From: Aquabacterium olei
GTDB lineage: Bacteria > Pseudomonadota > Gammaproteobacteria > Burkholderiales > Burkholderiaceae_C
DNA: 64,000 bases
Direction of reading: 5' to 3'
Assembly (NCBI RefSeq): GCF_003100395.1
Contig: NZ_CP029210.1
Coordinates: 62,001-126,000 of the forward strand
Part shown: one piece after another, positions 30,756 to 40,000 of the stretch
Layout of the letters: every line of letters starts with the position of its first letter
How positions within the stretch are numbered: the first letter of the stretch is position 1
Program-made: the position numbers and the translations under genes
Notes under the pieces: generated by a model
Databases searched by the model: none
Told to the model about the DNA's origin: nothing
Seen by the model: only the letters and a program-made list of their open reading frames with translations

Positions 30756-31181
30756 TCAGCGGCGCACGCAGCGCTCGAAACCGTGGTTGCCGCCCTTGAA
30801 CTCGGCCTCGTAATAGAACTTCTGGAAGCTGGCCTTGCCCTTGCGCACCGAGACCGTGCCCAGGCCGGTGCCGTAGTCCTTGGTGGACGGATCGGTCAGG
30901 GCAAAGGTGATGGCGATGTGCGAGCCCGTGGCCACGGCCTGACCCAGGTAGGTGCCGAAATCGGGCACGTCCATCTTGAACGCGTAAGAGCCATAAGCGC
31001 CCACGCTCTGCGACTTCTCGAGCGCCATGGTGACGACGGCGGTGTAGGGGCCTTCCTTGGCGTCCTGGCCGGTGCAGTCGTACACGCCGCTGAGGTCAGG
31101 GCCCTGGAAAGGCTTGGCGGCGTGGGCGGGGAGGATGAGGGCGGCGGCGAGGGCCAGGATGGGGGTGAGGCGGGTGGGCAT
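30756..31181 (-). CDS. Conserved secreted hypothetical protein
   Basis: The 141-residue product has a signal peptide (LALAAALILPAHAA, cleaved near 22). The mature part starts KPFQGPDLSGVYDCTGQDAKEGPY and looks like a small beta-rich domain with two cysteines (CTG and the near-terminal RCVRR) that may form a disulfide. Segments such as GTYLGQAVATGSHIAITF and the closing KFYYEAEFKGGNHGFERC resemble lipocalin-like hypothetical proteins. The function is unknown. It stands alone, convergent with sdaA. Confidence 0.7.
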   Translation of the reverse strand: MPTRLTPILALAAALILPAHAAKPFQGPDLSGVYDCTGQDAKEGPYTAVVTMALEKSQSVGAYGSYAFKMDVPDFGTYLGQAVATGSHIAITFALTDPSTKDYGTGLGTVSVRKGKASFQKFYYEAEFKGGNHGFERCVRR

Positions 31182-31254
31182 GGGACCGGGTCAACTGGAA
31201 ACGACAGCGGTGTGATCTTGCCTCAAGGGCGCACGCAGTCCAAGCTGTTCGATG

Positions 31255-31653
31255 TCAGGACCCCGGATGGCGCACTTGTTTGAGTGTCCGTGTCATCCAC
31301 TGTGCGCTGGGTTCTGCCGGGGCCGTACCGCAGCGCACCTGGTAGGCCTGACCGGTCATGCTGCTGCGGGTGGCGGCCTGCTCGATGAAGGCCTCGGCCG
31401 ACGGGACGCCCCCGCGCTTGTCCTCGAGGTAATCGAGCTTGCGCAACATGTGGGCTTTCGCCTCGGTGGCACTGAACCAGCTGCCATTGCGCTGGAACAC
31501 GCAACCCGATTGCTGCAGCGCCTTCAACAGCCCATCGATCTCGGATCGGGTGGTGGCCGGTGTGGCGGCATGGCTGACGTGGCACGCCAGGGCTGCGAGC
31601 ACCGTGCAGAGGGCCCGGCTCAGGCGTGCACCTGGGCTCACTTGCTGCCCCAT
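31255..31653 (-). CDS. DUF5329 family protein
   Basis: The 132-residue product has a signal peptide (ALCTVLAALACHVSHAA). The mature part matches DUF5329: SEIDGLLKALQQSGCVFQRNGSW near residue 35, HMLRKLDYLEDK near 67, then FIEQAATRSSMTGQAYQVRCG and the closing WMTRTLKQVR. The family is of unknown function; the two conserved cysteines may pair. ATG 31653 overlaps the previous gene by 16 bases; a GTG at 31641 would instead make a 4-base GTGA overlap and is equally plausible. It is the last gene of the T6SS island transcript and may be unrelated to it. Confidence 0.75.
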   Translation of the reverse strand: MGQQVSPGARLSRALCTVLAALACHVSHAATPATTRSEIDGLLKALQQSGCVFQRNGSWFSATEAKAHMLRKLDYLEDKRGGVPSAEAFIEQAATRSSMTGQAYQVRCGTAPAEPSAQWMTRTLKQVRHPGS

Positions 31654-32699
31654 GCGAGCGGCCGCCCCGTTGCCGGATCCAGTCCCTTGGCGCGGGCCAT
31701 TTCGGCAATGCGTGCCTCGCTGGGCAACGGCGGCGGGATGTTGGCCTCGAACTCCTCCTGCCACTTGAACTTGCCGTTCCAGGGCGGCAGTTTGGCGGGG
31801 GGCAGGGGCACGATGTCGTCGAGTTCGGGGACGGAGGGGTTGAGGTAGGAGTAGGCCCCGAGGAAGCGCGCGATGGCTTTGTAGCGCGCTGAACGTTCCG
31901 GGTCTGGCTTGAGGGCCATGTAATCAAGCCGATCGTTGGGGTCCTCGCTTCTGAAGCCCCCCTCAAGGAATGCAGCTGCCAGTTCACTACCAGCCTTCGT
32001 TCCGAGTTGAAGCGCATACACCGCGCTTTTGTACTCTCCGACGGTTTGGAAATCGACCCCCACCCTCTGTGCCGAAACTTTGTGCCCTTGTTCTCCTGCG
32101 CAGAGCATCATCTTCCGTCCGATTTCAGGCGCCTTGGTGATGGGCGAGAGCTGGACGCCGATCCAGTATTGCGCCTCCGGGTTGCCCAGGTCCGCGGCCT
32201 TGCGGATGTACTGCATCCCCGCCTCGGAGTCCCGCTTGACGCCGTAGCCGCTACGCAGGAACTGACCCATGTCGAAGTACCCACCGGGGATGCCGCGGCG
32301 AATGAGGTCCTCCACCAGATTTACCCGCTCGGTCACTGGCGTTGCACTGACCGCCTGCCCCCGGTCAAGCAGATCGCGCAGCTCCACGTTGGCCTTGTCA
32401 TGGCCGTAGGCTGTCGCAATGCGGATCAGGCGCTCGACCTTCGGGAACACCGCCGGGTCGCGCTTGAGGATGTTGCCGCGGCGAAGCCCGCGGGCGTGCT
32501 TGTAGAGTTGGTCGGCCTCGGGATCGCGCGGTGGAATGCGATCCTTTTCGTGCGTGCAGATGAACGTGGGCTTCTCCGATTCGTCGTGTGTCGTCTCTTG
32601 TACAGGAGCTGCCTTCTGCTCAGGTCGACCAGGCGAGCCGAATGCAGGGACGAAGGTGCTCGCGAGCAGCAGACATGCGAGAGAGGCTTGTATCTTCAT
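31638..32699 (-). CDS. Sel1-like repeat / DUF6396-type protein of the Tle1 island
   Basis: The 353-residue product has a signal peptide (LACLLLASTFVPAFG, cleaved near 23). Sel1-like helical repeats follow: ADQLYKHARGLRRG near 58, GGYFDMGQFLRSGYGVKRDSEAGMQYIRKAADLG near 140 and NPEAQYWIGVQLSP near 175, then a DUF6396-like C-terminal half with RSARYKAIARFLGAY and a proline-rich end. Proteins of this make-up are common next to DUF2235 effectors and are likely immunity or accessory proteins acting in the periplasm; that is inference from context. ATG 32699 is chosen over a long upstream open frame because it starts the signal peptide. Confidence 0.78.
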   Translation of the reverse strand: MKIQASLACLLLASTFVPAFGSPGRPEQKAAPVQETTHDESEKPTFICTHEKDRIPPRDPEADQLYKHARGLRRGNILKRDPAVFPKVERLIRIATAYGHDKANVELRDLLDRGQAVSATPVTERVNLVEDLIRRGIPGGYFDMGQFLRSGYGVKRDSEAGMQYIRKAADLGNPEAQYWIGVQLSPITKAPEIGRKMMLCAGEQGHKVSAQRVGVDFQTVGEYKSAVYALQLGTKAGSELAAAFLEGGFRSEDPNDRLDYMALKPDPERSARYKAIARFLGAYSYLNPSVPELDDIVPLPPAKLPPWNGKFKWQEEFEANIPPPLPSEARIAEMARAKGLDPATGRPLAWGSK

Positions 32700-32745
32700 T
32701 GGTGCTTGACGGCGTGTTGCCGCTCCGGCTCTGGCATGCTCTCGC

Positions 32746-33279
32746 TCATTCAGGGGTGCGATGCGCATTTTCAGGACAGTGCTCCGTAACCGGTGGCATC
32801 GGATAGTGATCCCAAGGCGCCTTTTGCGGAATTGGTGTTCGAGGGCCTCGGTAAACTGGAGACCACGGTGCATAGTTGGACACCACCGCCCTGACGCCGC
32901 CATCCGGAAGAAAGTGAACAAACAGTTCACCCAGTTCGGTATAGCGATCAAGCAGGACACGTCGCCGGAAACACCGCCATGTTCCCTCGCGCCAGTTGGC
33001 CACCTCCCATCGCACCTCAATGCTGGCGGCGGGTTTCCACTTCAGCGGAATGCGCGCACAGCAAACGACGCGACCGCCCTTCCCGGCCTGAAACCCATGG
33101 CGCCCGTCTACCCAGAAGTCCTGCACGCTGAGGTGGTCTGCCAAGTGGTCCACGCCCGTCATGCTCACGCCTTCCATGACCACACGCTCGCCCATGGCGT
33201 GACTGTTGCTCGCCCAGAGTGAGATCACGAGGACAAGGATCGTGGGGCGGAGGCCGTGGGCTCCGATCTGCCCTCTCAT
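32746..33279 (-). CDS. DUF3304-type putative Tle1 immunity protein (downstream copy)
   Basis: The 177-residue product has a signal peptide (PTILVLVISLWASNSHAM). The body resembles DUF3304: GVSMTGVDHLADHLSVQDFWVDG near 37, the CCARIPLKWKPAASIEVRWEVANW block near 72, and LVHFLPDGGVRAVVSNYAPW-like residues near 118. DUF3304 proteins are typical neighbours of DUF2235 phospholipase effectors and are thought to neutralise them in the periplasm. Its ATG overlaps the Tle1 stop (ATGA). This is the second DUF3304 protein in the island; unlike the first it has no lipobox. Confidence 0.78.
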   Translation of the reverse strand: MRGQIGAHGLRPTILVLVISLWASNSHAMGERVVMEGVSMTGVDHLADHLSVQDFWVDGRHGFQAGKGGRVVCCARIPLKWKPAASIEVRWEVANWREGTWRCFRRRVLLDRYTELGELFVHFLPDGGVRAVVSNYAPWSPVYRGPRTPIPQKAPWDHYPMPPVTEHCPENAHRTPE

Positions 33280-35471
33280 GCGATGGCACGCGGTCTGTCC
33301 GGGGCCACAGCATCCGGTGTCGTGGGCTTTGGCGGTCGCGCATTGGAAATTAGCATCCTGTCCGAGCCCGCGTACACCTTGCGATAGCGGAGGTAGCCCG
33401 CCTTCGCAAGCAGGAAGGGCTCACGGCCTTCGGTCAGCATGCGAGGAATCTGCTTCGTCCTGTGGAACTCCATGGCAGCCTGGCGCTGAGCGTCGGTCAA
33501 CCCGTCGCCATTTGGCATCTCCCGGCCGGCGTGGTGCCTCTGGCTTGCGCGCTCCGCCCGCTGGATCCGCTTGTGCCAATCTTCCAGCATGGCCTCCATG
33601 TCGTCCTGGCTATCCGGGTTACCGGGCACCAGCTTGAACCAGGCACGGGAGTCATGCACGTACTCGTCGAAGAAGGCCGCTGCGGTATCCGTGATCGGTG
33701 TGGCCGCATGCCACCATGTGGCCAGTTCTTCCCATTCGCGCGCATGGTCGTCCGAGAAGCCCGGAGACTGCCGTTTCGGCACGAAGTCCGGCCCCTTGCG
33801 CCGGAGCCACTGCTGGAAGGCGTCCAGCTCATTTTCCAGTTCCCTGTTGGCCGAATGCAGGTCGTTCTGATCGAAGGTCGATGAACGCCTGAAGCTGTCC
33901 GTTTCATGCAGCGGCAGCGACTGCCCGACACGCCGCAGCAGACGCCACTGGATGTACAGCTGGCGCTGTTCCCGGAAGATGTCGGTGAGCGACGATGGCC
34001 ACACCGTCTGCCCCGACTGAGTCACGACGGGCTTTCCGGCCTTGCAGACCTCCAGGTAGCGGTTGAAGTCGTCGATGGTGCGCCGTGACAGTGCAAACCG
34101 CTTCTTCGCCTTGTCCGACGCCAACTCGAGCTTCAGCGGCACACCAGACAGGCGGGCCTCGCGGTACATCATGATGAGCGGAATGCGCGACAGCATATCC
34201 TCGCCCTCGGTGCTCAGGCCTTTGCCTTGCTCCTGCGGCGCATAGCCACCGCCGATGTCGGAGTGCACGCCGGGCAGCACGATCTCCTGCAGGTTCTCGC
34301 TGTATTGCCCGTTGACCGAGATCGAGTCCAGTGGGAAGCTGCGCCGCACCTCATGGGCGGCCACCAGGTGCAGGCAGCGTACATCCGACGGAACGCGCAA
34401 GCTGACTTCTGCATCCGACCAAGCCGAGTGCCCGTCGAGCCAGCGGCCGAACGCCGAGTTCCCCAGTGTGTTGGCCAGACCCACCGAGGCCACGGTGTCG
34501 AAAATGCCGAGGAACTCGATCTCGAATGGGAAGCCACCCAGCGTCATTGCGTGCTTTGTGGACATGCCAGAGAGCTGCGCGTCGAGCTTGCCGAGCGCCT
34601 GCAGCCAGTTCACGAACACACGTGCCTTGGTCGCGCCACGAGAGAAGCCGAAGACCGATACATTGATCTTCTCGACCATACCGGGATCTAGCCGCGCCGG
34701 CTTCAGGTCCGGGCCGGTGGGCCAGTGTGGCCGGATCGCGTCATGCAGCCGAGTCAGCAGGCCCGTGAAGGCCTCGCGGGTGGCGCGCGCTGGGTCTGCT
34801 GCGCCGTCGTCGCTGGGGTCGGCAAACCAGCCGCGCTCAGACAGCCGCTTTAACGTGTTGGCAGACAAGTACGTCCGGTTGGCGAGCCGGTGAGCCTCGT
34901 CGGCCGTGATCAGCATGGCCCCCTGCTTAAAGAAGCGATGCACGTTGTTGATGGCCTGGACCAATGCCCACACTAGACGGGCGCTGCCATTGTTGGCGGC
35001 CGCCGCACCCAGCGTGCCATCGAGCAGGCCCTTGCCGGTGTCGCCGATCTGCTGGAACTCGGTGCCCACCCCCGGCACATAGACCTTGAAGAAGTGCTTG
35101 TACAGCTCGGGCTTGTAGGCCCAGTCGGTGTCAGGCGCGAGCACGCCGGGCACGCTTTGCCCCGGATAGACGTCGTAAAGGCGTGCGACGTTGCTGTGAC
35201 AGTTGGGGGATTTGCGTTCGTTGTCTTCTTTGCGCTTTGTCGCAGCGGCCTGTGAGTCGCTGGGCTCGCACGCCATGTAATTGTTGCGCGTCCCGTCGAA
35301 GAAGAAGCCGAAGAAGAGGTTGTACTTGCAGGACTCGCCGGGTTTGCCGTATTGGGGTTGTTCGCGGGGTTCCGTCTTTCGAAGCGTCTCGGCGCTGTCT
35401 TTATCGAAGAATGCGCTGACATTGGATGCGCTCTCAAACTGTGAGCCCACTCGGTCACATAGCTTGATCAT
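33276..35471 (-). CDS. tle1: Tle1-family T6SS phospholipase effector (DUF2235)
   Basis: The 731-residue protein has a DUF2235 alpha/beta-hydrolase domain: an opening YNLFFGFFFDGTRNNY near 50, the nucleophile motif GFSRGATKARVF near 274, FEIEFLGIFDTVASVG near 310 (catalytic Asp) and GVHSDIGGGYAPQ near 404 (catalytic His region). This is the Tle1 family of antibacterial phospholipases delivered by T6SS. The C-terminal 250 residues are charged and helical, ending in a loader-like tail. It has no signal peptide, as expected. Its ATG overlaps the upstream DUF3304 gene stop (ATGA) and its stop overlaps the next DUF3304 start. Confidence 0.92.
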   Translation of the reverse strand: MIKLCDRVGSQFESASNVSAFFDKDSAETLRKTEPREQPQYGKPGESCKYNLFFGFFFDGTRNNYMACEPSDSQAAATKRKEDNERKSPNCHSNVARLYDVYPGQSVPGVLAPDTDWAYKPELYKHFFKVYVPGVGTEFQQIGDTGKGLLDGTLGAAAANNGSARLVWALVQAINNVHRFFKQGAMLITADEAHRLANRTYLSANTLKRLSERGWFADPSDDGAADPARATREAFTGLLTRLHDAIRPHWPTGPDLKPARLDPGMVEKINVSVFGFSRGATKARVFVNWLQALGKLDAQLSGMSTKHAMTLGGFPFEIEFLGIFDTVASVGLANTLGNSAFGRWLDGHSAWSDAEVSLRVPSDVRCLHLVAAHEVRRSFPLDSISVNGQYSENLQEIVLPGVHSDIGGGYAPQEQGKGLSTEGEDMLSRIPLIMMYREARLSGVPLKLELASDKAKKRFALSRRTIDDFNRYLEVCKAGKPVVTQSGQTVWPSSLTDIFREQRQLYIQWRLLRRVGQSLPLHETDSFRRSSTFDQNDLHSANRELENELDAFQQWLRRKGPDFVPKRQSPGFSDDHAREWEELATWWHAATPITDTAAAFFDEYVHDSRAWFKLVPGNPDSQDDMEAMLEDWHKRIQRAERASQRHHAGREMPNGDGLTDAQRQAAMEFHRTKQIPRMLTEGREPFLLAKAGYLRYRKVYAGSDRMLISNARPPKPTTPDAVAPDRPRAIA

Positions 35472-36223
35472 CGAGGCTCTTCCCCTTCCAATTTCTTCAC
35501 CTGTGCTTTGCTTTTCACCAAGCCCTCCGAGTACTCGCGCCGAAGGTGTGCCAGGTAGGCGGGATCTGAAGGCCCGGTGTATCCCTTGAGCTCTGCAGGT
35601 CTGTACCTAGCAGCGTGAGCCCAAGCGCTATTACTTCTTTCCTTCGGTGCTTGCTCAAGCTCGGCCAATAGCTCCTCGTAAAGGCGAACTCCGTCACGTG
35701 CGCTCTCGTAATAAATCTTCCAAATCTTCGTCCGGTAAGCCAACGACGGCTTGGGCCACCCCTTGACCGACCCCGTCCACTGCGGGTGTTCCGGCGATAC
35801 CATGCTGTTGAGCACCTCCACTCGCCCATCCGCGAATTGCAGCACCCACAGCGTGCCAAGCTCGCCGGGCTCATAGCGCGGCACTTCCACCAACTGTTCG
35901 GTCACGTCGTCGCGGACCCACTTCCCGCCTTCTGAGACGCCTTTGTAGCTGCGCACCTTGAGCTTCATGCCGGGCTGCCATTGACGCGGCAGGTCGAAGC
36001 AGCACATCTGGCCACCGGCGGAGAAAGGCGTGAGTTCGCCCGAACTGACCCGGTTGTCCGCGCGTACGGTGTCGTAGACCGACATGCTGTAGTCGAAGTC
36101 GGTGTAGTTCACGCCCACCACAGGCAGGCCCAGCTGCTTGGGCGCCGAGCTGCATGCCGTGCTGCCAAGCAGCAGAATGAGGGCGGACAGGCGCCACGCG
36201 GTTCGGGTGAAAGATGTGATCAA
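35468..36223 (-). CDS. DUF3304 lipoprotein, putative Tle1 immunity protein (upstream copy)
   Basis: The 251-residue product has a lipoprotein signal (LSALILLLGSTACSS, lipidated Cys near 24). The DUF3304 domain follows: VVGVNYTDFDYSMSVYDT near 36, then the characteristic GQMCCFDLPRQWQPGMKLKVRSYK near 72. A C-terminal extension of about 100 residues is charged and helical. Lipoprotein immunity proteins at the periplasmic membrane face are typical partners of Tle1 effectors. It sits between the DUF4123 adaptor gene (17-base gap) and tle1 (4-base overlap). Confidence 0.82.
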   Translation of the reverse strand: MITSFTRTAWRLSALILLLGSTACSSAPKQLGLPVVGVNYTDFDYSMSVYDTVRADNRVSSGELTPFSAGGQMCCFDLPRQWQPGMKLKVRSYKGVSEGGKWVRDDVTEQLVEVPRYEPGELGTLWVLQFADGRVEVLNSMVSPEHPQWTGSVKGWPKPSLAYRTKIWKIYYESARDGVRLYEELLAELEQAPKERSNSAWAHAARYRPAELKGYTGPSDPAYLAHLRREYSEGLVKSKAQVKKLEGEEPR

Positions 36224-36240
36224 GCGAGGTTCTCCTCAGA

Positions 36241-37062
36241 CTAGGCGCGCAAGGCGGTTTCCGTGTCTGGTGTGTTGGGCGGGGTGTCAGCCGCATCCGC
36301 GCGCCCGGCTTCCGATAGCCAGTGGTCGACCCAGTCAAGATGGGCGCGTTCCGGCAGCTTGTGTTGCTGGGCCGCCTCCAGTGCCTGGGCTGCCAGGCGA
36401 TATCGCGCTGCGTGCGTCAACTGCTGATGGCGCCCTTGGGTCATGAAGCGAAACAGCATTTCGTCAACCGCTGCATCGTCCAGCATTTGGTCGAACTGGT
36501 CCTGCTCGAGCGTCACTTCGTCCGGGATGGCGGCGTCGGGTGTGGCCTCGATCGGCAGTTCATGCCATGCGCCGTCGCGCCCGATGTGGTGCCAGGCGAT
36601 GGCCGGGCCGATGAAAGCCGCACGCTGCGCATCGCTCAGTGCAGCGAGGAAGCCCGGCAGGCGTCGGGTATCCGGAAAGCGGCAGTTGAACCACTGGTTC
36701 CCGACTTGCACCACACACCAGGGGCGCAAGCGGGCCGTCCAGTCCTCCAACGGTTCGGGCGTGATCACGGCGCTGAGCGCCGGAGCCCCCGAGCCCGCCT
36801 GGAGCACAGTCAGCAAAGCGGTGTTGTGGGGCGCAAAGGTGAGGGTCAAAGGGCTGACGCTGCGCAGCGTGGCCGGGTCACCCGGATTGCCATCGAACAA
36901 GGCAAGCCAGCGGGTCGAGGCCCCGAACCGTTGATGCGTACCCGGGACAAAAACGCTGTCAAACAGCAGGTGAACGTGATGCCCCTCCAGGAGGCGGCCC
37001 TGCAGACGCTGCAGATGGTCAGCCCAGTCTGGCACCCAGGGATCGATGAAATCGAGCGCCAT
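36241..37062 (-). CDS. DUF4123 T6SS effector adaptor/chaperone (TEC/Tap-like)
   Basis: The 273-residue cytoplasmic protein has the DUF4123 pattern: HVHLLFDSVFVPGTHQRF near residue 28, SVSPLTLTF near 70, WCVVQVGNQWFNCRFPDTRRLPGFLAAL near 125 and AWHHIGRDGAWHELP near 175. DUF4123 proteins bind a specific effector and load it on the VgrG tip. Its position between vgrG (5-base gap) and the DUF3304-tle1 genes shows which pair it connects. ATG 37062 gives the family start (MALDFIDPW); the open frame extends to 37221 inside vgrG. Confidence 0.9.
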   Translation of the reverse strand: MALDFIDPWVPDWADHLQRLQGRLLEGHHVHLLFDSVFVPGTHQRFGASTRWLALFDGNPGDPATLRSVSPLTLTFAPHNTALLTVLQAGSGAPALSAVITPEPLEDWTARLRPWCVVQVGNQWFNCRFPDTRRLPGFLAALSDAQRAAFIGPAIAWHHIGRDGAWHELPIEATPDAAIPDEVTLEQDQFDQMLDDAAVDEMLFRFMTQGRHQQLTHAARYRLAAQALEAAQQHKLPERAHLDWVDHWLSEAGRADAADTPPNTPDTETALRA

Positions 37063-37067
37063 GTCGA

Positions 37068-40000
37068 TCAACCCACCGAGGTGAAAACAGGCGCGGCCGC
37101 CAGCGACTTCTTGAGGCATTCGACGCAGATGCTCTTGGGCATCTGAGGAAAGGTCGCACTTTGCTGACCACCGCCCACCATCGCCTTCTTCCCCGCCTTC
37201 ACCGTGATCTTCCCCGGACACTGCGCCGTGAAGCTGCCCCCCTCAATGATGATGCTCGCTCCACCCGACACCGCCAGCACGACCTTCTTGGCGGCTGCGA
37301 TGTTCACCACCCCATTCGCCGTCTTCAACTCCAGCGTCTGCTTGGCCGCCACCTGCGCCGCCCCGGCCTGCGCCTGCATGTCCACCGCGCCTTGCGCGGC
37401 GATCATCGTCAGTCCCTTGCCCGCGGCGTCCGCCCCCGGCTGAATCGCCCCGGCCAGCACACCGATGGCCTGCCCGGTGTGCACGCGGGCCTGCCCGCCC
37501 ACGGCCACCTGCGTATCCTGCCCGCTGGCGATCTGCACGGTGTCCTGCGCACTGAGGTGCAGGTCCTGCCCGGCCGTCAGGCCCAGTCCGGCCTTGCCGA
37601 TCAGGGCGATGTCGGGGTCGACCATGTGCGGCACCTTGCCGGCGCCAGGTGCGGTGCAGCGGTCTGCCGCGTCGCTGCATGCGTCGCCCAGGCTCGCCGA
37701 GCTGACCATGCCGCTCAGGCTCTTGGTGAGCGCGGCCGCCGGGGCGGCGCCCTCATCGAGTGCACTCTGGCCGGCGCCCAGTGAGCCCGCCGCGGTGGCC
37801 ACGCCCACCGTCTGGTGCGTGGTGGCCGCCTGGTGGAAGGTCTGGCTCAGTTGCTGCGCCTGCTTGGCCAGCGCCATGCCGGGCGCGTTGTCGCCGGCCG
37901 GTGTGGCGCTCTGGCCTAGCGCCTGCGGCAAGGCATAGGTGCTCAGCATCACGCCGCGCGCGGCGCGCAGGCCGCCCCAGGCGTCGGTGCGCAGCTCCAG
38001 GCCCAGGCCACGCAAGCTGCCGCGGTGGTTGTCGGCCTGGTGCAGCAGGTGGCCCATCTGCAGCCAGGTCTGCGCCTGCGTGGTGTGCAGGGCCAGGCGC
38101 TGCTGGCCGGGCGTGTCGTCGAACACCAGCTGGTTGTGGCCGCTGCCGCCGAACTCCTTGCTCTTGACGCCGCTGAGCGCCGCCGCATTGGCCTGGCCCT
38201 CGCTGCCGTCGGTGGCACTGCCCGGCGCGGCGCCGTGCCACGCGGGGCTGTGGCCGCCCGCTCCGGCGGCCACCCGGTTCATCTGGCTGGCCGGGCGGTG
38301 GTCGGTGGATTGAGCCAGCGCCGTGGTGTCGGCCTGGGCGGCCTCGCCACCCGGAGTGGGCGGCAGGCCCGATTCACCCCGGCCGTTGTAGAGCGCACCG
38401 ATGACCACGGGGCGGTCGATGTCGTTGCCCAGGAAGCCGACCAGCACCTCCTGGCCGATGCGCGGAATGAACTGTTGGCCCATCCCGGGGCCGGCAGCAC
38501 GCTGCACGACGCGCAGCCAGCAGCTGTGGTCGATGTTGGCGCGCTGCGGCGCAAACGGGTTGGCCTGCCAGTGGAACTGCACCTTGATGCGGCCGAGGGC
38601 GTCGGTGTGCAGTTCGTCGGCGCCGCTGGGGGAGATGGCGCCACCCGGGCCCACGACGATGGCCGTCTGCGGGCCCAGTGCGGTGGGGCGCGGCCGGGGG
38701 CGCAGGCCGGTGTCGTCGAGCAGCACGGGGCGCCACGGCACGCTGCGGCGCAGGGCCTCGAACGCGCAGGCAAAGCCGGTGGCCGCTGCGCGCTCGTGCA
38801 GGGCCTCGGTGTCGGCATCGGCCGCCACTCCCGAACGGGCCTGCAGGTCAGAGGCGCCGATGGTCTGGGCCACTGCCTCGCCCAGGTCTTTGGGCAGGTT
38901 GTTGACGCCGAGCGCCGTCACCCGCGTGGTGAAGAACTGCTTGTCCTCGTCCTTGAGGCCCAGCGCGGCCAGCGGGTCGAGCGTGCTCTGGGTCAGCGCA
39001 AACCAGGTGCCGGCACGCAGCGTGCGCACGGTGCCGTGGCCGAGCCAGGTCTTGTAGCGGGCCTCGTGGGCTTCCTGCAGCAGGGTGGCGAGGAAGGTGG
39101 CCTCGTCGCTGCCGCTGAAGAGGAAATCGCCCGTGGGGTCGTAGCTGGCCAGCCAGCCCTGCAGACTGGAGGCCTCTTCGCCACCCCACGGATTTGCGGT
39201 GGGTACCTCCGCCGTGATGGCAGTGTGGGCCTTGTAGTCCCAGCCCTGCACCACGGTGGCAGTGGGGCCCAGCGCCCGCCAGGCACCCATGGCCTGGATG
39301 CTGTCCTGTGCTTCCTGGCTGCTGCTGCGGTGAAAGCGGATGCCGCCATGGCCGGCGCTGGTTCGGTCTTGCGGCTGGGCGGCGCTGCGCACGAAAAAGA
39401 CCACGCGGTGGCCGCCGGGAGCCGTCTCGTCTTCCTCCACGCGCCAGGCGATGCCTTCTTCTGCCAGCAGGCGCTGCACGAAGGCGAGGTCGGATTCGCG
39501 GTACTGCGCGCAGTACGAGCGCATGCCGCCATTGCGGGCGAAGAGGCCTTGCGCCACGTGGTCGGGCACGCCGTCGTCCCATTGCCAGGCGGCCACAGCG
39601 GCATGGTCGGCAAACACGTCTTCGACGATGTCGATGACGCTCTTGTCCTGCCAGATGCGGCTTTGCAGGGTGTGGCCCAGCAGCGCGATCCAGGGCTGGA
39701 TGACGAGCGCCTTGCGGGCCAGGCCGCCATCGGCATCCAGGCTGTGGGCCTCGGTGACGTAGCCGCTGCGGCGCGTGCGGCTGCCGTCGGCCAGCGTGGT
39801 GTGCAGGGTGACGGGGCGCGCGTAGAGCTGTTTGAGCGCGACGTGGGTGTCGAGCACGAGGGCGTGCAGTTCGAGCCGGAAAGGTTCGGAGACGGCTTCG
39901 TGCAGCGCGAAGCGCTCGACCATGAGGTCGGCCGGCAGGGGGCGTTCGCTGGACGCGCCCGTGAGGGTGTAGAGCCGGGTGTCGGACTGCCAGCTTGCGA

